NCBI RefSeq assembly: GCF_001447155.2
Contig: NZ_CP014754.1
Location: 2,480,001-2,544,000 of the forward strand
DNA: 64,000 nucleotides
Direction: 5' to 3'
Source of the DNA: Marinobacter sp. LQ44
GTDB taxonomy: Bacteria > Pseudomonadota > Gammaproteobacteria > Pseudomonadales > Oleiphilaceae
Shown here: piece after piece, positions 17,591 through 26,186 of the stretch
Layout: each line of letters starts with the position of its first letter
Position numbering within the stretch: position 1 is the stretch's first letter
The notes under the pieces: generated by a model
What the model was told of the DNA's origin: nothing
Databases searched by the model: none
The model's input: the letters and a program-made list of their open reading frames with translations, nothing else
Translations under genes and position numbers: made by a program

Positions 17591-17689
17591 TTATTGGTTC
17601 TGCCCGGATTTGTTGCCGGATAACCAGAACCACCAAACCACGGCGGCCATCAGGGCCAGCCCTGCTGCGTTGACCAGAATCGTCTCCAT
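17591..17689 (-). CDS. 32-residue single-pass membrane peptide in the copA operon
   Basis: METILVNAAGLALMAAVVWWFWLS followed by GNKSGQNQ. Its ATG shares bases with the copA stop (TGATG), so translation is probably coupled. One hydrophobic helix fills most of the peptide. It looks like the membrane anchor that starts longer cupredoxin-domain proteins often found beside copA, but the frame stops right after the anchor. Either a genuine small protein or the remains of such a gene; I cannot tell from one sequence. Confidence 0.6.
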   Translation of the reverse strand: METILVNAAGLALMAAVVWWFWLSGNKSGQNQ

Positions 17690-20274
17690 CAGTTCCGCTC
17701 CTCTTGCCTTGCCGGGGTGTGGCTGCTTTTGAACAGGCGCAGCCGGTTGGCATTGGATACCACCGTCACCGACGACAACGACATGGCGGCACCCGCCAGA
17801 ATCGGACTCATCAGGATGCCCCACACAGGGTAGAGCAGGCCGGCGGCCACGGGAATACCCATTGTGTTGTATACAAACGCTCCGAACAGGTTCTGTTTGA
17901 TGTTGGTGACGGTTGCCCGGGAAATCTCGATGGCATCCGGCACCCCGTGCAGGGACCCGCGCATCAGGGTTATGGCTGCGCTTTCAATGGCGACATCGGT
18001 GCCGGTGCCAATGGCAAAACCGACATCCGCGGCTGCCAGGGCCGGGGCGTCGTTGATGCCATCGCCCACCATGGCCACGGTGTAGCCTTTACCGCGCATT
18101 TCGCTGACCACTTCGGCCTTGTTTTCGGGCAGTACCTCGGCCCGGTAGTCATCAATGCCGGCTTTCAAGGCGATGGCCCTGGCGGTGGCATCAACGTCCC
18201 CTGTGACCATCATCACCTTGATACCCGCGTCATGCAGGCGGCGGATGGCGGCTTCGGAATCCGGCTTGATGGCATCGGCTACACCGATAACGCCCTGTAC
18301 CTGATCACCCAGCGCCAGAAATAACGGCGTGCCGGCCTCCTCGGTAATGGTGTTGGCGGCCGAATCCAGGTTTGTTACGTTGATGCCTTCGGCCTCCAGC
18401 CAGCGCCGGTTGCCGAGGCGCACCCTCTGGCCATCGAACTGACCTTGCACGCCCTTACCGTTGAGTGCTTCAAAGTCTGTCACTGTCTCAGGCTCTACGC
18501 CATCTTCACGGGCCCGGTTCAGCACCGCTTCTGCCAGTGGGTGTTCGGAATGGCGCTCCAGCCCGGCTGCCAGCGCCAACAGCGTGGCATTGCTATCAAC
18601 GGCAGTTATCCGTGTGACGGCCGGGTGGCCCTCGGTGATGGTGCCGGTCTTGTCCAGAATCACCAGATCGATTTTGCCTGCGGTCTGCAAAGCATCCCCC
18701 TGACGAATCAGCGCGCCATACTCGGCGGCCTTGCCTACGCCCACCATCACCGACATCGGCGTGGCCAGGCCCAAAGCACAGGGGCAGGCAATGATCAGAA
18801 CCGTGGTGGCTGCAATCATCATGTGAACCACCGCCGGCTCCGGCCCCACGTTGTACCACACCAGTGCCGCGGCAATGGCAACGAGCATGACTGTGGGCAC
18901 AAATACCGAGGAAATCCTGTCGGCCAGCCGGCCAATGGCCGGTTTCGAGCCCTGGGCTTTCTTCACAAGCTTGATGATCTGTGCCAGCGCCGTCTCGCTG
19001 CCGACCCGGGTAGCTTCGTAAATGATCGAACCATGGGTGTTCAGGGTACCGGCTGACACCTCATCATCCTTCGCCTTGCTCACCGGCATGGGTTCGCCAG
19101 TCAGCATGCTTTCGTCGATGCGGGTGCTGCCTTCGATAATGACACCATCCACCGGCAGTTTTTCACCGGGTCGAACACGGATGTGGTCGCCTTTGCGAAC
19201 CTGCTCAACGGGAAGGTCCTGCTCCTCGCCGTTGCGAATCACCCGGGCGGTCTTGGCCCGCAGGTCGAGCAACCGCCGCACCGCCTCAGAGGTTTTGCCC
19301 TTGGCCCGCAGCTCCAATGCCTGGCCCAGGTTGATCAGGCCGATGATCATGGCGGAAGCTTCAAAATACACATGCCGCGCCATCTCCGGCAGCAGCTCCG
19401 GCATGCTCGACACCACCATGGAATACAGCCAGGCGGTACCGGTACCCAGGGCAATCAAGGTGTCCATGTTGGCGTTATGGTGTTTGAAGGCCTTCCAGGC
19501 CCCGGTGAAGAAATGCCCACCGGTAGCGATCATCACACCCAGGGTCAGAACGCCGAAATTGATCCAGGTAAGCTGATTGGCCTCCGTCACCATCATGGTG
19601 TCGAAACCCATACCCCAGACCATCAACACCAAGCCGAGGCCCAGACTGATGGCCATCTTCACCAGCAGCACTTTGTACTGCTTTTTATCCTCCGCTTGCC
19701 GGCGATCATCAGCCGCGTCGGCATCCTCAATTACGCTGGCACCATAGCCGGCACTTTCCACCGCTTTAATCAGCGCATCCGGTTCCGCCTTGCCGCTGGC
19801 CGTGGCTGTGTTATCCGCCAGATTCATATGAGCATGGGTCACCCCCGGCACCGACAGCAACGCCTTCTCGATACTGGCAACACAGGACGCACAAGTAGCC
19901 CCGGAAACCGACAGCACAACCTGGTCATCGTCTGCTGCTTCGTATGCTTGTGCGTGTTCTTTGGCCGACTTGGCTGGTGCACCGGTATTGTCGGATTGGC
20001 TATTGCAGGACGAAGCCTTCCTCGAAGCACAACACGATGCCGGCTCTGACGTCGCCACAGGCTCCGCCGGATACCCTGCCTCGGTCACCACCCGCGTCGC
20101 CTCGGCCAGATCCACCCCGTCAGGCAAAGCCACCGTTTGTGCCTCGATATCCACCCCAACCAGCTCGGTACTGCCGGTCAACGGCTCCAGAGCATTGCGA
20201 ATCTTCTTCGCACAGCCCTGACACGAGGCTCCGGAAATCGACAACGCCGGTTTAAGCTCAGGTGCATCACTCAT
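17689..20274 (-). CDS. copA: Copper-exporting P1B-type ATPase
   Basis: About 861 residues. Inner-membrane pump that moves Cu+ out of the cytoplasm. Two heavy-metal-associated domains: the first with SCQGC (C18, C21) and the second with TCASC near residue 133, joined by a cysteine-rich linker (SCCASRKASSC). Eight membrane helices are expected, with the CPC motif in CPCALGLATP, phosphorylation site DKTGT, HP motif in SEHPLAEA and ATP-hinge GDGINDAPALAAADVG. The start overlaps the MerR gene by eight bases; ATG 20274 is favoured over the upstream frame. Cu+ specificity is read from CPC and neighbours. Confidence 0.94.
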   Translation of the reverse strand: MSDAPELKPALSISGASCQGCAKKIRNALEPLTGSTELVGVDIEAQTVALPDGVDLAEATRVVTEAGYPAEPVATSEPASCCASRKASSCNSQSDNTGAPAKSAKEHAQAYEAADDDQVVLSVSGATCASCVASIEKALLSVPGVTHAHMNLADNTATASGKAEPDALIKAVESAGYGASVIEDADAADDRRQAEDKKQYKVLLVKMAISLGLGLVLMVWGMGFDTMMVTEANQLTWINFGVLTLGVMIATGGHFFTGAWKAFKHHNANMDTLIALGTGTAWLYSMVVSSMPELLPEMARHVYFEASAMIIGLINLGQALELRAKGKTSEAVRRLLDLRAKTARVIRNGEEQDLPVEQVRKGDHIRVRPGEKLPVDGVIIEGSTRIDESMLTGEPMPVSKAKDDEVSAGTLNTHGSIIYEATRVGSETALAQIIKLVKKAQGSKPAIGRLADRISSVFVPTVMLVAIAAALVWYNVGPEPAVVHMMIAATTVLIIACPCALGLATPMSVMVGVGKAAEYGALIRQGDALQTAGKIDLVILDKTGTITEGHPAVTRITAVDSNATLLALAAGLERHSEHPLAEAVLNRAREDGVEPETVTDFEALNGKGVQGQFDGQRVRLGNRRWLEAEGINVTNLDSAANTITEEAGTPLFLALGDQVQGVIGVADAIKPDSEAAIRRLHDAGIKVMMVTGDVDATARAIALKAGIDDYRAEVLPENKAEVVSEMRGKGYTVAMVGDGINDAPALAAADVGFAIGTGTDVAIESAAITLMRGSLHGVPDAIEISRATVTNIKQNLFGAFVYNTMGIPVAAGLLYPVWGILMSPILAGAAMSLSSVTVVSNANRLRLFKSSHTPARQEERN

Positions 20275-20710
20275 GCTTTGGCTCCTCGCAACAAGACTCG
20301 GCCGAGGGATCGTCCCAGTGCTCAATCAACCGACAAATCGTATGCCCATCCGGCGTCCCGTCCGGCATCTCCTGCCAGGCAGCCAGCGCCGAAATCATCC
20401 TCTTGCGCAACTGCTGCAACTCCGCAATTTCCTGCTCAACCACCACCAACCGCTGCTGAAACACGTCCCGAACCATCGGGCACGGCGAATGATGATCATC
20501 CGCCCGGGCCAGAATCTGCCGAATCTCCGGCAGTGAAAACCCCAACTGCCGGGCTTTACGGGCAAACCGCAACCGGCGCAGATCTTCGGCATCGTACTGC
20601 TGGTAGTTGTTGTCCGGGTTGCGGGTGGGTTGTAACAGACCCTCCCGGGTGTAGAACCGGACGGTATCGGGGTTCACCCCGGCGGCGGTGGCGATCTCTT
20701 TGACTTTCAT
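20267..20710 (-). CDS. MerR-family metal-responsive regulator of copA
   Basis: About 147 residues. N-terminal MerR winged helix (MKVKEIATAAGVNPDTVRFYTREGLLQPTRNPDNNYQQYDAEDLRRLRFARKARQLGFSLPEI), a dimerisation helix, then cysteines at SPCPMVRDV, HTICRLIEHW and a terminal CC. This cysteine layout resembles the CadR/ZntR/CueR group, which senses metal ions and twists the promoter. Lying directly upstream of and overlapping copA, it probably activates that operon in response to copper. Start at ATG 20710; an upstream in-frame ATG-like codon would add eight residues. Confidence 0.85.
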   Translation of the reverse strand: MKVKEIATAAGVNPDTVRFYTREGLLQPTRNPDNNYQQYDAEDLRRLRFARKARQLGFSLPEIRQILARADDHHSPCPMVRDVFQQRLVVVEQEIAELQQLRKRMISALAAWQEMPDGTPDGHTICRLIEHWDDPSAESCCEEPKHE

Positions 20711-20776
20711 GACGGCGTACTCACCCATGTTCACGGATTTACAAAGAATCCACGACTAAAGTTGGCGGAGTGACGG

Positions 20777-20872
20777 GGCTGGGGTAGCTTCCGAAAATGC
20801 TTGTAGCCACGGATGGCGGAAAGCAAGCGTACACGGACGTACTTGCAGCGGTTTTCGGAAGCTACCCCAGCC
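20777..20872 (+). repeat. Intergenic inverted-repeat element E4 with structured core
   Basis: Perfect 21-base arms at 20777-20797 and 20852-20872, different from those of E1-E3 except for the CCGAAAA/TTTTCGG ends. Read on the plus strand, the 54-base core aligns with the minus-strand cores of E1 and E2: GCCACGGATGGCGGA, then CAAGCG, then GTACACGGACGTAC. Both small hairpins keep their pairing although bases differ from E1. It lies in the 243-base gap between the MerR gene and the zinc-ribbon gene, oriented opposite to both. Confidence 0.85.
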
Positions 20873-20953
20873 ACGGCACGTCCATCTCCAACAAACAGAG
20901 ATCAGACTAAAACCTGTGACCAACTCACAGGTCAAAGGTTTTCAGGCAGGATA

Positions 20954-21280
20954 TCAGGAAGAGGAGTTTTTAGAGCGAAGAAACACACCACAAGACTTAC
21001 ACTGATCAGGCGCCATCAGCTTCGCCTGCCAGCCAATCTTCACGCCACAGGCCGGGCATTGAAGCCGCAACTGCAACACCACAATCGGAGCCACCAGCAA
21101 CACCAGCAAAAACCCGAGCGAACCCCAATCATCGCCGCTGGAAATGCCCAGTTGACTGCTGAACACCAACACCACAATCAGTGCGACAAACGCAAAGATA
21201 AAATAATTCTTGTTCCAACGCTCCCAGCGGCGCAGCCTGGCATCCTGCTCCGGAGTCAGATATCTGGCAGACATAAACAT
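20954..21280 (-). CDS. Small membrane protein with zinc-ribbon tail
   Basis: About 108 residues. Two hydrophobic helices (YFIFAFVALIVVLVF and LGFLLVLLVAPIVVLQL), then a cytoplasmic-looking tail with two CxxC pairs (CPACGVKIGW... and CKSCGVF), a probable zinc ribbon. ATG 21280 and ATG 21274 are both usable. No named family; ends 81 bases before element E4. Confidence 0.7.
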   Translation of the reverse strand: MFMSARYLTPEQDARLRRWERWNKNYFIFAFVALIVVLVFSSQLGISSGDDWGSLGFLLVLLVAPIVVLQLRLQCPACGVKIGWQAKLMAPDQCKSCGVFLRSKNSSS

Positions 21281-21327
21281 CACTCAAAGAAAAAGTTACA
21301 GAGAAGTTTGGGGATCAGAAACCGCCA

Positions 21328-23595
21328 TTACAAACCCGAATTGATCGATTGACCGGTAAACAGGATGCCTTCCGCCAACGCTGTCTCCAGGTCTTCCGCT
21401 GGAATCGGCCGGCTGATCAGATAACCCTGGGCCAGATTGCAACGGTGCGCTTTCAGGAAATTCAGTTGCTCCTCGGTTTCCACGCCCTCGGCCACCACCT
21501 GAATGCCGAGGTTGTGGGCAAGATTGATCACGGCCCGAGTGATGACCGCGTCGTCATGGCGCTCGGTCACATCGGTGATAAACGACCGGTCAATTTTCAG
21601 CAGATCTACCGGGAAATCCCGCAAATAGCCGAGAGACGAATAGCCCACGCCGAAATCATCAATGGCCAGGTGAACCCCCAGCTGATGCAGACGCGACAAC
21701 TGATTCAGGTTGTGTTCAATGTTCTGGATGAAGATCTCTTCCGTCAGCTCCACTTCCAGCATGCTCGGATCCACTTCTTCCGATAGCAGGGCATCCCGTA
21801 CATGTTCCACCAATGATTCATCATCCAGCTCCCGGCCCGAAAGATTCACCGCGATCCTGAGTTGCTCGCAAGCCGTGCCGCGCCAATTGGCGAGCTGGCG
21901 ACAGGCGGCAAGCACCACCCATCGGCCGATCTCGGTAATCCGACCGCTCTCTTCCGCCAGGGGGATGAACTCGATGGGTGCCAAAAGCCCGCGGCGGGGG
22001 TGCTGCCAGCGGATCAGGGCTTCCACACTGTTGATCTCACCGGTTTGCAGGTTCAGCTGGGGTTGATAAAACAGCACAAACTCGTCGTTGGCCAGGACCT
22101 GGCTCAGATCCTTGTCCAGCTCCAGGCGCATCACCTCACGGTCCTGCATGCCTTCGGTGTAGAACTGGTAAGTATTGCGGCCCTGCTCCTTGGCACGGTA
22201 AAGGGCAATATCGGCATTCCGGAGCAGGGTGTCGGCGTCCAGTCCGCTCTGGGGATACACGGCGACACCCATGGTGGCGGTAACGCTGTGGGCATCGCCC
22301 TGAACCTCGAATGGTTCGGCAAAGCACTGCTTGATCTGGCCAAGCAGGTGAATCACATCATCAATGTCGTCGACGTGTTGCTGGCAGATCATGAACTCGT
22401 CGCCGCCTGAGTAGGCCACCAGAATCCGCTCATTACTCAGGCTGTTCAGCCGCTCAGAGACCTTGATCAACAATTCGTCGCCAAACTGATGGCCGAGGGA
22501 ATCGTTGAGCATCTGGAACCGGTCCAGGTCAATCATGACCAGCCCCACCTGGCGCATTTGCCGGTCGGCGATGTTCAGGGTGTGAGCCAGGTCTTCCATG
22601 AAGAACCGGCGATTGGCCAGGCCAGTGAGGGTATCGGTGGATTCCAGTCGCTCCAGGTCCACCTGCATGGCGATACGCTGATCAATCTCCCGCTCCAGCT
22701 CCCGGCGGGTTTTCAAAAGCGCCTGGTTACGCTTGAGGATCAACTGGACAAGCAAAGTGGTCAGGCTGGTAAGCAGGCCCATAAAGACCAGGCTTGCGAA
22801 AGTAAGCATCGGCCAGGAACTGCGTTGGCTGTCGACCCAGGATTGATTGGGGCGTAACGTCAGGGTCCAATCCAGAGTGGGGAACTGCACGGGCACAGTG
22901 AAGCTGAAGTTCCTGGCAATCTCGGTGTCTGAGTTGAGAACGTAGGCAGGCTCTCCGGAGTCCCGGATTTCAATCTGAAAGTGTTCCAGTACCCGGCTGG
23001 TCAGTAACTGCTCGGCCAGAACTTCCATCCTGAACACACCGGCCATGTAGCCGTTATTGGTGTCTCCGGCGCCCACGGGGTAATAAATCACCATGCCCTT
23101 GCCGCCCTGGCGAAGATCGATGATACCGGACAGATCATAATCACCGGTGGCTGCTGCTTTATCCAGTGCTTCGCGGCGCTGGTCGTTGAACGCCACGTTA
23201 TAACCCACCACGTCCTGATTGCCAGCCAGCGGTTCCAGCCATCGGATGATGTAGTTGGAATCAATCCACTCGATGGCCTGGTAAACACCAAAATCTTCCA
23301 GGTAGTTGCGTGCGTCCACACGCCATTGCGATTCCGGGGTGTCGGGCTGGGTATACAGTCGATAGGCCATGCGCCCGATGGCCTGAACGTGCACCAGGAA
23401 TTCCCGCTCCAGGTTATCCGTCAGCGCCCTGGCTTCATTACGGAGGTTGGCTTCGATCTGACGGTTATCCTGCTGGATAAGCCCTTCCCGGAGGCCTGCG
23501 GCAATGGCAAGAAAAACCAGAAAAATGACCAGTACAAACACCGGGCTCATAAGCCATCGGACAACAAGGCTGGTACCGGTTTCGGGTTTTGCCAC
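21328..23595 (-). CDS. CHASE-GGDEF-EAL dual c-di-GMP protein
   Basis: 755 residues. N-terminal helix (about 14-35), a periplasmic CHASE sensor (LEDFGVYQAIEWIDSNYIIRWLEPLAGNQDVVGYNVAFNDQRREALDKA), a second helix near 270-290, then GGDEF and EAL domains. GGDEF motif SGGDEF is intact but the RxxD inhibition site is missing. EAL residues are all present: EALIRW, NLSGREL, ELTEEIF, DDFGVGYSS, KIDRSFI, EGVETEEQL, so phosphodiesterase activity is likely. Which activity dominates cannot be told from sequence. Confidence 0.9.
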   Translation of the reverse strand: MAKPETGTSLVVRWLMSPVFVLVIFLVFLAIAAGLREGLIQQDNRQIEANLRNEARALTDNLEREFLVHVQAIGRMAYRLYTQPDTPESQWRVDARNYLEDFGVYQAIEWIDSNYIIRWLEPLAGNQDVVGYNVAFNDQRREALDKAAATGDYDLSGIIDLRQGGKGMVIYYPVGAGDTNNGYMAGVFRMEVLAEQLLTSRVLEHFQIEIRDSGEPAYVLNSDTEIARNFSFTVPVQFPTLDWTLTLRPNQSWVDSQRSSWPMLTFASLVFMGLLTSLTTLLVQLILKRNQALLKTRRELEREIDQRIAMQVDLERLESTDTLTGLANRRFFMEDLAHTLNIADRQMRQVGLVMIDLDRFQMLNDSLGHQFGDELLIKVSERLNSLSNERILVAYSGGDEFMICQQHVDDIDDVIHLLGQIKQCFAEPFEVQGDAHSVTATMGVAVYPQSGLDADTLLRNADIALYRAKEQGRNTYQFYTEGMQDREVMRLELDKDLSQVLANDEFVLFYQPQLNLQTGEINSVEALIRWQHPRRGLLAPIEFIPLAEESGRITEIGRWVVLAACRQLANWRGTACEQLRIAVNLSGRELDDESLVEHVRDALLSEEVDPSMLEVELTEEIFIQNIEHNLNQLSRLHQLGVHLAIDDFGVGYSSLGYLRDFPVDLLKIDRSFITDVTERHDDAVITRAVINLAHNLGIQVVAEGVETEEQLNFLKAHRCNLAQGYLISRPIPAEDLETALAEGILFTGQSINSGL

Positions 23596-23746
23596 AGTGT
23601 ACTCCAGATCGTTAAAAGACAGGCTGAACAGGTTTAACGGCCAATCGCGCTTGATTATGAGCCATAGTTATCCTGTTTGGCCATGCCCCATTGGGTCTGG
23701 TACTCCGGAAGCGGGTTGGAGCAGTGATGGTTGCAGGTACACGGAG

Positions 23747-24184
23747 TCAGGCCTGTTCAACGATGGGCCCAATACCGAGCTTCGGGATCTCCTGTTTCGG
23801 GCAGTGGTCCATGACCACCTTCAGCCCGGCGGCTTCGGCGCGGGCGGCACCGGGCTCGTTAATCACGCCGATCTGCAGCCAGAGTACCGGAATCTTCTCT
23901 TCAATAGCCTGGTCGATCACAGCATCGGTCCGTTCCGGGGCCAGGAACAGCTCAGCCATGTCTACGGGTTCCGGGAGTGATGCCAGGTCAGCATACACTG
24001 TCTCACCGAGCACTTGCTGGCCGGCCAGGCGCGGATTTACCGGGATCACACGGTAGCCCTGGCGCTGCAGGTATTCCATCACTTCGTGGGAGGGGCGGTT
24101 GGTTTTCTCGCTGGCACCAACCAACGCAATGGTACGCACAGATTCGAGAATATCCCGGATCTGGTCAGGGGCATTGCTGGGCAT
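23747..24184 (-). CDS. CoA-binding domain protein (YccU-like)
   Basis: About 145 residues forming a single Rossmann-like CoA-binding domain: TIALVGASEKTNRPSHEVMEYLQRQGYRVIPVNPRLAGQQVLGETVYADLASLP and IPVLWLQIGVINEPGAARAEAAGLKVVMDHCPKQE. Start at ATG 24184 (MPSNAPDQ), 20 bases after the folX remnant. Homologues bind CoA or related cofactors; the exact role is unknown. Probably the last gene of the folE transcript. Confidence 0.88.
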   Translation of the reverse strand: MPSNAPDQIRDILESVRTIALVGASEKTNRPSHEVMEYLQRQGYRVIPVNPRLAGQQVLGETVYADLASLPEPVDMAELFLAPERTDAVIDQAIEEKIPVLWLQIGVINEPGAARAEAAGLKVVMDHCPKQEIPKLGIGPIVEQA

Positions 24185-24203
24185 CGGGGCAGACCTCGAA
24201 GAA

Positions 24204-24486
24204 TTAACGGTGGGCCTCAAGGCAGACAGAGACCGATTCCGCATAGCGTAACGCGTGCGGCTTGTCGATTTCTACCTGTGCCCACTGCACGGCCTGATGT
24301 TCCATCACAATGTCGAGAACTTCGTGGGTCAGCCGTTCCAGTAGAGCAAAACTGTTGCCGTCCACATGCCCGATGATTTGCTTGGTGATGGTGCGGTAAT
24401 TCAGGGCAGCGGAGATTTTGTTCCGGTCAATGGCGGCGGAGGCATCGTAGCGAAGGGTGACGTTGATCACCAGTCATGGTTGTCAT
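24204..24486 (-). pseudogene. folX: Truncated folX (dihydroneopterin triphosphate 2'-epimerase)
   Basis: From the GTG at 24470, 88 residues read VINVTLRYDASAAIDRNKISAALNYRTITKQIIGHVDG...VEIDKPHALRYAESVSVCLEAHR, matching the second and third quarters and end of E. coli FolX very closely. About 30 N-terminal residues, including the first strand and the IGxxxxE region, are missing. A good ribosome site (GGAGG) and ATG at 24486 start a different frame that ends after 19 codons, and an in-frame TGA precedes the GTG. An internal deletion of roughly 90 bases with frame loss explains this. It follows folE directly. Confidence 0.75.
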
Positions 24487-24511
24487 GATGCCTCCGTTTT
24501 CGGCGTCTGGT

Positions 24512-25081
24512 TCAGCGATTGTTGCCAATCAGGGTAAGAAATTCGGTACGTGTGGCCTGTGATTTCCGGAACTGTCCCAGCATCATCGAGGTTTTCATCC
24601 GGGAGTTCTGTTTCTCCACGCCCCGCATCATCATGCACATGTGCTGGGCCTCGATAACCACGGCGACACCTTTGGCATTGGTAACGCTTTCCACCGCTTC
24701 CGCGATCTGGCGGGTCAGGTTCTCCTGAATCTGCAGGCGGCGAGCATACATGTCCACAATGCGAGCAAACTTGGACAGGCCCAGTACCCTGCCCTGGGGC
24801 AGATAGGCGATGTGGCATTTTCCGATGAAGGGCAGCATGTGATGTTCACACATGCTGTACAGCTCGATGTCCTGGACCACCACCATTTCATCCATGGCGG
24901 ATTCAAACACAGCATTATTGACCAGGTCGGCAAGATCCTGCTGGTAACCCCGGGTCAGGAACTGCATGGCCTTGGCGGCCCGCATCGGAGTGTCCTGAAG
25001 ACCTTCGCGGTCGGCATTTTCGCCGAGGCCTTCAATGATGGCGCGGTAGTGACCAGCAAGGTCGTCCAGAGGTAAGGTCAT
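24512..25081 (-). CDS. folE: GTP cyclohydrolase I
   Basis: 189 residues. Converts GTP to dihydroneopterin triphosphate, the first step of folate and pterin synthesis. The type I enzyme pattern is complete: [37 protein letters not shown] (zinc-binding C and H residues), [23 protein letters not shown] and [22 protein letters not shown] with the second zinc cysteine. Followed by the folX remnant after 25 bases. A paralogue elsewhere is possible, as related bacteria often have two. Confidence 0.95.
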   Translation of the reverse strand: MTLPLDDLAGHYRAIIEGLGENADREGLQDTPMRAAKAMQFLTRGYQQDLADLVNNAVFESAMDEMVVVQDIELYSMCEHHMLPFIGKCHIAYLPQGRVLGLSKFARIVDMYARRLQIQENLTRQIAEAVESVTNAKGVAVVIEAQHMCMMMRGVEKQNSRMKTSMMLGQFRKSQATRTEFLTLIGNNR

Positions 25082-25259
25082 AATCGTTTCCGGTTTGTGT
25101 CTGATAAAGGGCGCAAGCTTAAGGGAATTTTCGGGCCATCTCCACGGTTTACGCCGGTTTGCCCATTATGGACCAGTTCACGGGCAGCGTTTAGTGATAT
25201 GGCAGCCTGTACGGCTTTGGACTAAAGTGGAGGTTCCGCAGGTATGTCGGGACGAACAA

Positions 25260-26180
25260 ATGGAGCAGGTAATACCCGGTTCACAAATCAGGGCAGACAG
25301 CCGCCAGGATACCTATACCCTCGAGGCCTGGCAGCAGGCCGGTAAATGGTTCAGCTACGATGGCCACGCCATCTTCAGTCGCATGGCCGGCAAAGGCTCG
25401 CCACTGGTGCTTCTGCACGGTTTTCCGACCGCCAGCTGGGACTGGAGCCGGTTATGGCCGATGCTGGCGTCCGGCCACCAACTACTGGCTGTCGATATGC
25501 TCGGCTTCGGGTTTTCTGACAAGCCCCGCAACTATGTTTACAGCATTGAGGACCAGGCGGATCTGATCCAGGGCTGGATCGAAGGTCTGGGGTTGGATTC
25601 GGTGCACTTGTTCGCCCACGACTACGGCTCTTCGGTTGCCCAGGAGCTGTTGGCCAGGGACCAGGAAGGGTCTTTGTCTTTCGACATCACCAGTGTGTGT
25701 TTGCTGAACGGTGGCCTGTTTCCCGAGGTGCACAGCCCGCTGTTTATCCAGAAAGTTCTGAAGAGTCCCCTTGGTGGACTGATCAGCCGGGGGCTTACCC
25801 GGGGTAGTTTCGAACGGAATTTCCGCCGGTTGTTTGGTGACCGGAATCCTCCTGCCCAGCAGGATCTGGAGGACTTCTGGCATCTTCTCACTTACAACAA
25901 TGGCCGTGGGATCCTGCATGAACTGATCCAGTTTATGGAGGAACGCCGTTGCCATCGTTATCGCTGGGTGGGGGCCTTGCAGAATGCCCAACAGCCGATG
26001 CGCCTGATCTCCGGCGCTGCGGATCCGGTCTCGGGCGCGGCCACGGCACGGCGCTACCGGGAATTGATCCGGAACCCGGACGTCATCAGCCTCCGGAACA
26101 TCGGCCACTACCCGCACTTCGAATCGCCCTGGGATGTATTCAGTGCTTACCGGGATTTCCGCGCCGGGCTTGAGTCCTGA
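25260..26180 (+). CDS. Alpha/beta hydrolase, epoxide hydrolase/haloalkane dehalogenase type
   Basis: About 306 residues. HGFP (53-56) is the oxyanion region, and the nucleophile elbow reads FAHDYGSSVAQ with aspartate D121 instead of serine. Aspartate nucleophiles mark epoxide hydrolases and haloalkane dehalogenases. RNIGHYPHFESP supplies the late histidine and GAADPVSG the acid. Start at ATG 25260; the open frame extends to 25095, but those residues do not look like this family. Convergent with the next gene (6-base gap). Substrate is unknown. Confidence 0.85.
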   Translation: MEQVIPGSQIRADSRQDTYTLEAWQQAGKWFSYDGHAIFSRMAGKGSPLVLLHGFPTASWDWSRLWPMLASGHQLLAVDMLGFGFSDKPRNYVYSIEDQADLIQGWIEGLGLDSVHLFAHDYGSSVAQELLARDQEGSLSFDITSVCLLNGGLFPEVHSPLFIQKVLKSPLGGLISRGLTRGSFERNFRRLFGDRNPPAQQDLEDFWHLLTYNNGRGILHELIQFMEERRCHRYRWVGALQNAQQPMRLISGAADPVSGAATARRYRELIRNPDVISLRNIGHYPHFESPWDVFSAYRDFRAGLES

Positions 26181-26186
26181 TCTTGT

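Noticed and set aside
1355..20872. Inverted-repeat elements as integron attC sites or insertion sequence ends
   Set aside because: No integrase, transposase or target-site duplication is visible, the arms differ between copies, and attC core sites are absent.
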